This document shows positions 60,356-64,000 of a stretch of DNA of 64,000 bases, one piece after another. The DNA is from Clostridium_AD sp050717515. Its GTDB lineage: Bacteria > Bacillota > Clostridia > Clostridiales > Clostridiaceae. The stretch covers positions 62,001-126,000 of the forward strand of contig NZ_JBOITL010000026.1 of assembly GCF_050717515.1 (NCBI RefSeq), written 5' to 3'. The notes below the pieces were generated by a model, which saw nothing but the letters and a program-made list of their open reading frames with translations, was not told the DNA's origin and made no database searches. Position numbers and translations under genes: made by a program. Every line of letters starts with the position of its first letter. Within the stretch, counting starts at the first letter, position 1.

Positions 60356-60472
60356 GGCTGATAGTTCTAATTTTATTTGAATAAATTAACACAATGGTTT
60401 ATATTACTATTTTGTATAAGCTTGTTCCCAAGTGTTATATATGGTTGCTATATTAGAAATAAAGAATAAAAT

Positions 60473-60524
60473 ATAAAAGAGGTGATACATCGAAATTCTT
60501 ATTTTGATGTATCACCTCTTTTAT
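60473..60524. terminator. Bidirectional terminator between VOC and feo operon
   Basis: ATAAAAGAGGTGATACATC is exactly inverted as GATGTATCACCTCTTTTAT with a 14-base loop; T-runs occur on both strands. Confidence 0.92.
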
Positions 60525-60537
60525 CCATTAATGCTAA

Positions 60538-60678
60538 TTAGCGTTTGTTACATTTACTTTTATCAGAACAACTGCTACCGCAACTACATTTATTATTTTT
60601 GGCATCACTATAAGCTTTTTTAAAAGCAAATACTAAAATACTTGCAAAAACTAAACCAACTATTATATTAGTAAGCAT
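60538..60678 (-). CDS. FeoB-associated Cys-rich membrane protein
   Basis: A 46-residue protein with one N-terminal transmembrane helix (NIIVGLVFASILVFAFKKAY) and a Cys-rich cytoplasmic-type tail, CSCGSSCSDKSKC. This is the FeoB-associated family that follows feoB in many Firmicutes. Its ATG overlaps the feoB stop (TAATG), so translation is coupled. It may help iron handling at the FeoB pore; the exact role is not known. Confidence 0.88.
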   Translation of the reverse strand: MLTNIIVGLVFASILVFAFKKAYSDAKNNKCSCGSSCSDKSKCNKR

Positions 60679-62624
60679 TACGCATCAACTCCTAATTCAG
60701 CACGTTTAGAATCCGCTTTTCTAATAGTTATAACAAGGTAAATTACAGTAATAGCGGCTATCACTATAGCTGGTATAAAACCTACTGCAGGTGTTCCGTA
60801 TACTACTAATGAACCAATTTGGGTTACTAGCATAGCTAAAATGTATCCAATGCTAAACTGGAAAGCCAAACCTTTAAATAACCATTTTTTCGAACCCATT
60901 TCCGAATTCATAGCTCCAATTGCTGCAAAGCAAGGTGGAGTAAATAAATTAAATACAAGATATGCAAAAGCTGTCACTGGAGTGAAAAATTGTGTTAAAG
61001 CACCTCCAGGTAAATGTAATGCATCTTCCGAAGTTACAGCCAATAGTACAGCAAATGTAGCAACAATATTTTCTTTTGCAATAAAACCTGTTATTGCTGC
61101 AGCTGCAAGCTGCCATCCAACAAATCCAAGTGGAATAAAAATAGGAGAAATTATGGTGCCAATTGAAGCAAGGATACTTAAACTCTGATCTTCTACAGGA
61201 CTAAGATTCCAGCCATATGCTTGTGCAAACCACACAGCGGTATTGCATACAAGTATAATGGTTGTAGCTTTATAAATAAAAGCTTTTGCTTTATCTAGCA
61301 TTTGAAGAAAAGCATATTTTAAACTAGGCAATTTATAATCTGGAAGCTCCATAATAAATTGTGAGGTGTTCTCCCATACAAAAATTTTCTTGAGTAAAAG
61401 TCCTCCAATTGCAATCATTGTAAATGCAATAAGGTACATACTTGGTCCAACCCAAGAATTTTTCGGGAAAAATACAGCCACAAACAGGGCTATAATTGGT
61501 AGTTTAGCACCACAAGGTACAAAAGGAGTAAGCATTATAGTCATTCTCCTTTGATTAACATCTTCTATTGTTCTCGTTGCCATAACACCTGGAATGGCAC
61601 AACCAGAACCTACTATCATCGGTATAATAGACTTACCTGATAATCCAATTTTTTTGAAAAAACGATCCATTACCACTGCTACTCTAGCCATATATCCACA
61701 GTCTTCAAGTAGTGATAAGCAAAAGAATAATAGCATAACTAAAGGCAAAAACCCCACAACCGCTCCAATGCCGCCAATAACACCATCTACTATAAGGGCT
61801 TGCAATAGTGAATTAACTCCCAGTCCCCCTAAAAAAGCATTTGCGGCATTTGGAACAATTTCTCCAAACACTACATCATTAAAGTAGTCTGATAGATATC
61901 CACCTAGACCTTCTATAGAAAATGCAAATACAGCCCACATAATCATGAAAAATATAGGTAACCCCAACCATTTATGAGCTACAACTCTATCAATTTTATC
62001 CCCCAAAGTTATCTTAGTTGCATCTCTTTTTTTAACAAGGCAATTGATTGCAATTCCATCTACAAACTTTTGTCTTGCTACATCTGAATCTTTGCTTGCA
62101 AAACTAGTTGCAATTTGAGGTTGCTTCTGTTGTCCCAGTTTAATAGCTTCATTAATTAAATCTAATAATCCATCTTCTGATGTGGCAGTAGTGGCGACAA
62201 CATTACAATTTAATGCCTTACTTAAAGCAATTTGATCTATAGTATCTCCTCTTTTGGATATAATGTCGCTTTTATTAAGTGCAACCAATACCGGAATTCC
62301 CAGCTCAAGAAGCTGAGTTGTAAAGAATAGACTTCTACTAACGTTGGCCCCATCAATAATATTAATAATTACATCCGGCGCTTGTTCTAAGATAAAATCC
62401 CTAGTAATCGCTTCTTCACCAGTAAATGGTGAAATGGAGTATGTACCTGGAAGGTCAACAATTTTAACATCAAGCCCTTTAGGATTATACTTTTTCTTGA
62501 GATTTGCTTCCTTCTTTGATACAGTAACACCAGACCAATTTCCTACATGTTCTGTTTTTCCTGTAATACCATTGTACAGTGTAGTCTTCCCTGAATTAGG
62601 ATTACCCGCTAATGCTATTTTCAT
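60678..62624 (-). CDS. feoB: Ferrous iron transporter FeoB
   Basis: A 648-residue membrane protein that imports Fe(II). The N-terminal G domain has G1 GNPNSGKT (residues 7-14), G3 DLPGTYS and G4 NKSD. The membrane part has the two Gate motifs with conserved Cys, MIVGSGCAIPGVMATR and LFTPPCFAAIGAM. The ATG at 62624 has a GGGGGAA site; an in-frame start 30 bases upstream lacks one. It lies after feoA with its own Fur-box-like site and before the small Cys-rich protein. Confidence 0.97.
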   Translation of the reverse strand: MKIALAGNPNSGKTTLYNGITGKTEHVGNWSGVTVSKKEANLKKKYNPKGLDVKIVDLPGTYSISPFTGEEAITRDFILEQAPDVIINIIDGANVSRSLFFTTQLLELGIPVLVALNKSDIISKRGDTIDQIALSKALNCNVVATTATSEDGLLDLINEAIKLGQQKQPQIATSFASKDSDVARQKFVDGIAINCLVKKRDATKITLGDKIDRVVAHKWLGLPIFFMIMWAVFAFSIEGLGGYLSDYFNDVVFGEIVPNAANAFLGGLGVNSLLQALIVDGVIGGIGAVVGFLPLVMLLFFCLSLLEDCGYMARVAVVMDRFFKKIGLSGKSIIPMIVGSGCAIPGVMATRTIEDVNQRRMTIMLTPFVPCGAKLPIIALFVAVFFPKNSWVGPSMYLIAFTMIAIGGLLLKKIFVWENTSQFIMELPDYKLPSLKYAFLQMLDKAKAFIYKATTIILVCNTAVWFAQAYGWNLSPVEDQSLSILASIGTIISPIFIPLGFVGWQLAAAAITGFIAKENIVATFAVLLAVTSEDALHLPGGALTQFFTPVTAFAYLVFNLFTPPCFAAIGAMNSEMGSKKWLFKGLAFQFSIGYILAMLVTQIGSLVVYGTPAVGFIPAIVIAAITVIYLVITIRKADSKRAELGVDA

Positions 62625-62656
62625 AGTAAATTCCCCCTTATTATATAAATTCATTT

Positions 62657-62675
62657 AATATTAATAATCATTATC
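62657..62675. promoter_or_regulatory. Fur-box-like site upstream of feoB
   Basis: AATATTAATAATCATTATC agrees with the Fur 19-mer at 16 of 19 positions by eye and is 33 bases before the feoB start. Confidence 0.7.
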
Positions 62676-62693
62676 AACTATAGAGCAAAAATA

Positions 62694-62716
62694 ATATGCT
62701 ATACTTTATAGCATAT
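62694..62716 (-). terminator. Hairpin between feoA and feoB
   Basis: ATATGCTATA and TATAGCATAT form a 10-bp stem with a 3-base loop. On the minus strand it is followed by TATTTTTG, so it can act as a partial terminator after feoA. Confidence 0.6.
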
Positions 62717-62754
62717 CAATGACGTAATATTAAATGAAAAAATTAACTCATATC

Positions 62755-62970
62755 TTATGTACATAACATAATAGATTTTGCCATATTTTCATCAAGTGCA
62801 TATCTACTATCTTTAATATTAACCACATAGTTTCCTGCAAGTTTAGAGATGAGAGTAATCTCTTCTCCCTCAAAACAGCCTAAAGTAAAAAGAAATTTCT
62901 TCATCTTTTCTTTCCCTTCAACTTGTTTAATATTAAAAGTTTGACCAATATTTGCTTTTGATAATACCAT
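62755..62970 (-). CDS. feoA: FeoA family protein
   Basis: A 71-residue SH3-like cytoplasmic protein, the usual FeoA size, that supports FeoB. The fold pattern is visible in GQTFNIKQVEG, LFTLGCFEGEEITLISKLAG and NYVVNIKDSRYALDENMA. GTGAGGTGAT precedes the ATG. It is the first gene of the feo cluster; a promoter and Fur-box-like site lie just upstream. Confidence 0.93.
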   Translation of the reverse strand: MVLSKANIGQTFNIKQVEGKEKMKKFLFTLGCFEGEEITLISKLAGNYVVNIKDSRYALDENMAKSIMLCT

Positions 62971-63018
62971 AATATAATCACCTCACTGTGTTGTCTGACT
63001 ACTTACCTAATAGCTACT

Positions 63019-63037
63019 GATAAAGAATATCATTTTC
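63019..63037. promoter_or_regulatory. Fur-box-like site upstream of feoA
   Basis: GATAAAGAATATCATTTTC matches the Fur 19-mer at about 15-16 positions. It covers the -10 box of the feoA promoter. Confidence 0.7.
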
Positions 63038-63052
63038 AAATGAAAATGTCAA
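63024..63052 (-). promoter_or_regulatory. Promoter of feoA
   Basis: On the minus strand TTGACA (63052-63047), 17 bases, TATTCT (63029-63024). Confidence 0.7.
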
Positions 63053-63100
63053 TAGATTGGGAATCGGAATTTATAATTAAATAAAAATCGGATATTATTC

Positions 63101-63745
63101 TTATTTTGACCTTTTTTTATATACATTAGGAGGTATGCCTACATATTTCTTGAAGGTTGTAGAAAAATGGCTTTGACTATTAAAACCACACTTAAAAGAA
63201 ATTATTTCTAAGGTATTAGAAGAATTATCCAAAAAATCTTTTGCTACATTTATTCTACATATATTTATATATTCGCAAAATTTAAAACCAGTATTTTCTT
63301 TAAAAAGATAACATAAGTAGTTGCTACTTATATGAATATGAGCTGCAACTTTTTCTAAACTTATCTTATTTTTAATATTTGAGCTAATATAAGTCAAAGC
63401 ATGTTTTATAATTTCATTTTCTGATGTTGAGGTATCATGATGGATTGCTTCTATATAGCTTTTAATAATTTCTTCTCCTAAAGCGATTAAGTCCTTCTTT
63501 AAATGACAAGTGTCAATGCAATTAAGATTCTTATAACATAAGTCCTCCAAGGTTATTGAGCTATTGATACAGAAATAGGTGTATATAAAGCTGTTCATTG
63601 AATAGAGTAGTTTTTTTAATTGAGTTGGGTGATCCGATAAAGATAGAACTATATTTATCTTTTCTATGTATAGGGAGTTGGCAATTTCTAAGTTGTTATT
63701 TCTAATATTTGTGGCAAGTTCAGTGTGATTTAGTAAATTTTTCAT
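63101..63745 (-). CDS. AraC family regulator, probably iron-related
   Basis: A 214-residue regulator. The C-terminal AraC/XylS DNA-binding domain (about 110-214) shows both helix-turn-helix units: SLEKVAAHIHISSNYLCYLF and LEIISFKCGFNSQSHFSTTF, then FKKYVGIPPNVYKK. The N-terminal 105 residues have a Cys/His pattern (CYKNLNCIDTCHLKKD) that may sense metal or redox state. AAGGAGATGCT precedes the ATG. A Fur-box-like site covers its promoter, and a flavodoxin gene diverges from the same region, so it likely belongs to an iron-limitation response (inference). Confidence 0.88.
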   Translation of the reverse strand: MKNLLNHTELATNIRNNNLEIANSLYIEKINIVLSLSDHPTQLKKLLYSMNSFIYTYFCINSSITLEDLCYKNLNCIDTCHLKKDLIALGEEIIKSYIEAIHHDTSTSENEIIKHALTYISSNIKNKISLEKVAAHIHISSNYLCYLFKENTGFKFCEYINICRINVAKDFLDNSSNTLEIISFKCGFNSQSHFSTTFKKYVGIPPNVYKKRSK

Positions 63746-63808
63746 AGCATCTCCTTAATATTTTTAAAAAATATAGTGATAATTTTAAAAAAAGCTTAAC
63801 TTAATTGT

Positions 63809-63837
63809 ATTATAATATAAATAAGAACGATAATCAA
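63809..63837 (-). promoter_or_regulatory. Promoter of the AraC gene
   Basis: On the minus strand TTGATT (63837-63832), 17 bases, TATAAT (63814-63809). Confidence 0.65.
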
Positions 63838-63841
63838 TATC
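63823..63841. promoter_or_regulatory. Fur-box-like site between AraC and flavodoxin genes
   Basis: AAGAACGATAATCAATATC matches the Fur 19-mer at about 15 positions and overlaps the -35 box of the AraC promoter. It is 115 bases from the flavodoxin start. Confidence 0.6.
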
Positions 63842-63956
63842 AATAGATGTGAAATGCAAGAGCTAACTGAAGTAGATATTAAATTTATAGATTAATTTAA
63901 CTAAGTATATATTTAATATAGATCTAAATAATATCTTATATGAGGAGGAAGAAGAT

Positions 63957-64000
63957 TTGAAAAATATAGTAATTATTTATTGGAGTGGAACAGGGAATAC
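63957..64000 (+). CDS. Flavodoxin (3' partial, cut by window end)
   Basis: Only the first 14 codons are in the window: KNIVIIYWSGTGNT after a TTG start with AGGAGG eight bases before it. WSGTGNT is the FMN phosphate-binding loop of flavodoxins. Flavodoxin often replaces ferredoxin when iron is scarce, which fits the nearby feo genes and Fur-box-like sites. Confidence 0.85.
   Translation, partial: MKNIVIIYWSGTGN

Noticed and set aside
60841..62658. Open frames on the plus strand across feoB
   Set aside because: Shadows of the feoB gene on the other strand, with no domain or ribosome site.

Overview
The window is low-GC, gene-dense DNA with strong AGGAGG-type ribosome binding sites and hairpin-plus-T-tract terminators. 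It carries the [FeFe]-hydrogenase maturase HydG, lactose-family PTS genes, a PRD/sigma-54 activator, an ECF-type thiamine transporter under a TPP riboswitch, and a stand-alone GrdB-like protein. Together these point to an anaerobic Clostridium (sensu stricto) chromosome. I see no rRNA, tRNA, CRISPR array, insertion sequence or prophage.

Layout. 1-7.2 kb (+): the end of an Fe-S CCG-domain protein, a CDP-alcohol phosphatidyltransferase, a rhomboid protease, glpK-glpF, an HD hydrolase and an aldose-1-epimerase-like protein. 7.2-9.2 kb (-): a DUF1538 membrane protein and its XRE regulator, with a clear promoter and operator. 9.4-17.3 kb (+): YbaK-type editing protein, two small unknown proteins, clpB, an old-yellow-enzyme reductase, an HExxH membrane protein and a ferric-reductase-like flavoprotein. 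17.4-21.2 kb: bioY-bioB-bioD-bioA behind a perfect BirA operator. 21.9-27.0 kb: a four-gene ABC uptake system with a DUF3798-like lipoprotein. 27.2-28.8 kb: hydG behind a leader with a terminator. 28.9-34.2 kb: TetR regulator, MacB-like ABC exporter and a phosphoribosyltransferase. 34.3-39.7 kb: RpiR regulator and a gluconate operon (kinase, GntP permease, 6-phosphogluconate dehydrogenase) with four RpiR-like operator sites. 40.0-42.7 kb: an uncharacterised gene pair and a MntA/HepT-type pair. 43.0-49.8 kb: LevR-type activator and a sigma-54-dependent PTS operon ending in a MupG/DUF871 gene. 49.9-51.3 kb (-): fetA-fetB. 51.4-52.3 kb: TPP riboswitch and thiT. 52.4-53.9 kb (-): L,D-transpeptidase. 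54.1-57.5 kb: GntR/ABC operon, PH-domain protein and NYN-LOTUS protein. 57.7-58.7 kb (-): DUF2325 and HD-GYP. 59.3-60.4 kb: Nudix and VOC proteins around a broken DUF3006-like gene. 60.5-64.0 kb: the iron region (feoA, feoB, FeoB-associated small protein, AraC regulator, divergent flavodoxin) with several Fur-box-like sites.

How the genes fit together. Several units are catabolic modules with their own control: glycerol uptake and phosphorylation; gluconate to 6-phosphogluconate to ribulose-5-phosphate; a sugar or muropeptide PTS with its activator, tandem 11-bp upstream repeats and a -24/-12 promoter. Others are cofactor and metal modules: biotin, thiamine, iron.

The least expected items are decayed copies in intergenic DNA: a 52-bp gnd-like fragment near 42.85 kb, and a roughly 145-bp copy of the AraC promoter and start near 58.8 kb that keeps its Fur box and promoter but is stopped at codon 9. 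Also notable are a GrdB N-terminal-like protein inside a PTS operon, a possible attenuator before hydG, and an (ATT)10 tract before the DUF2325 gene.
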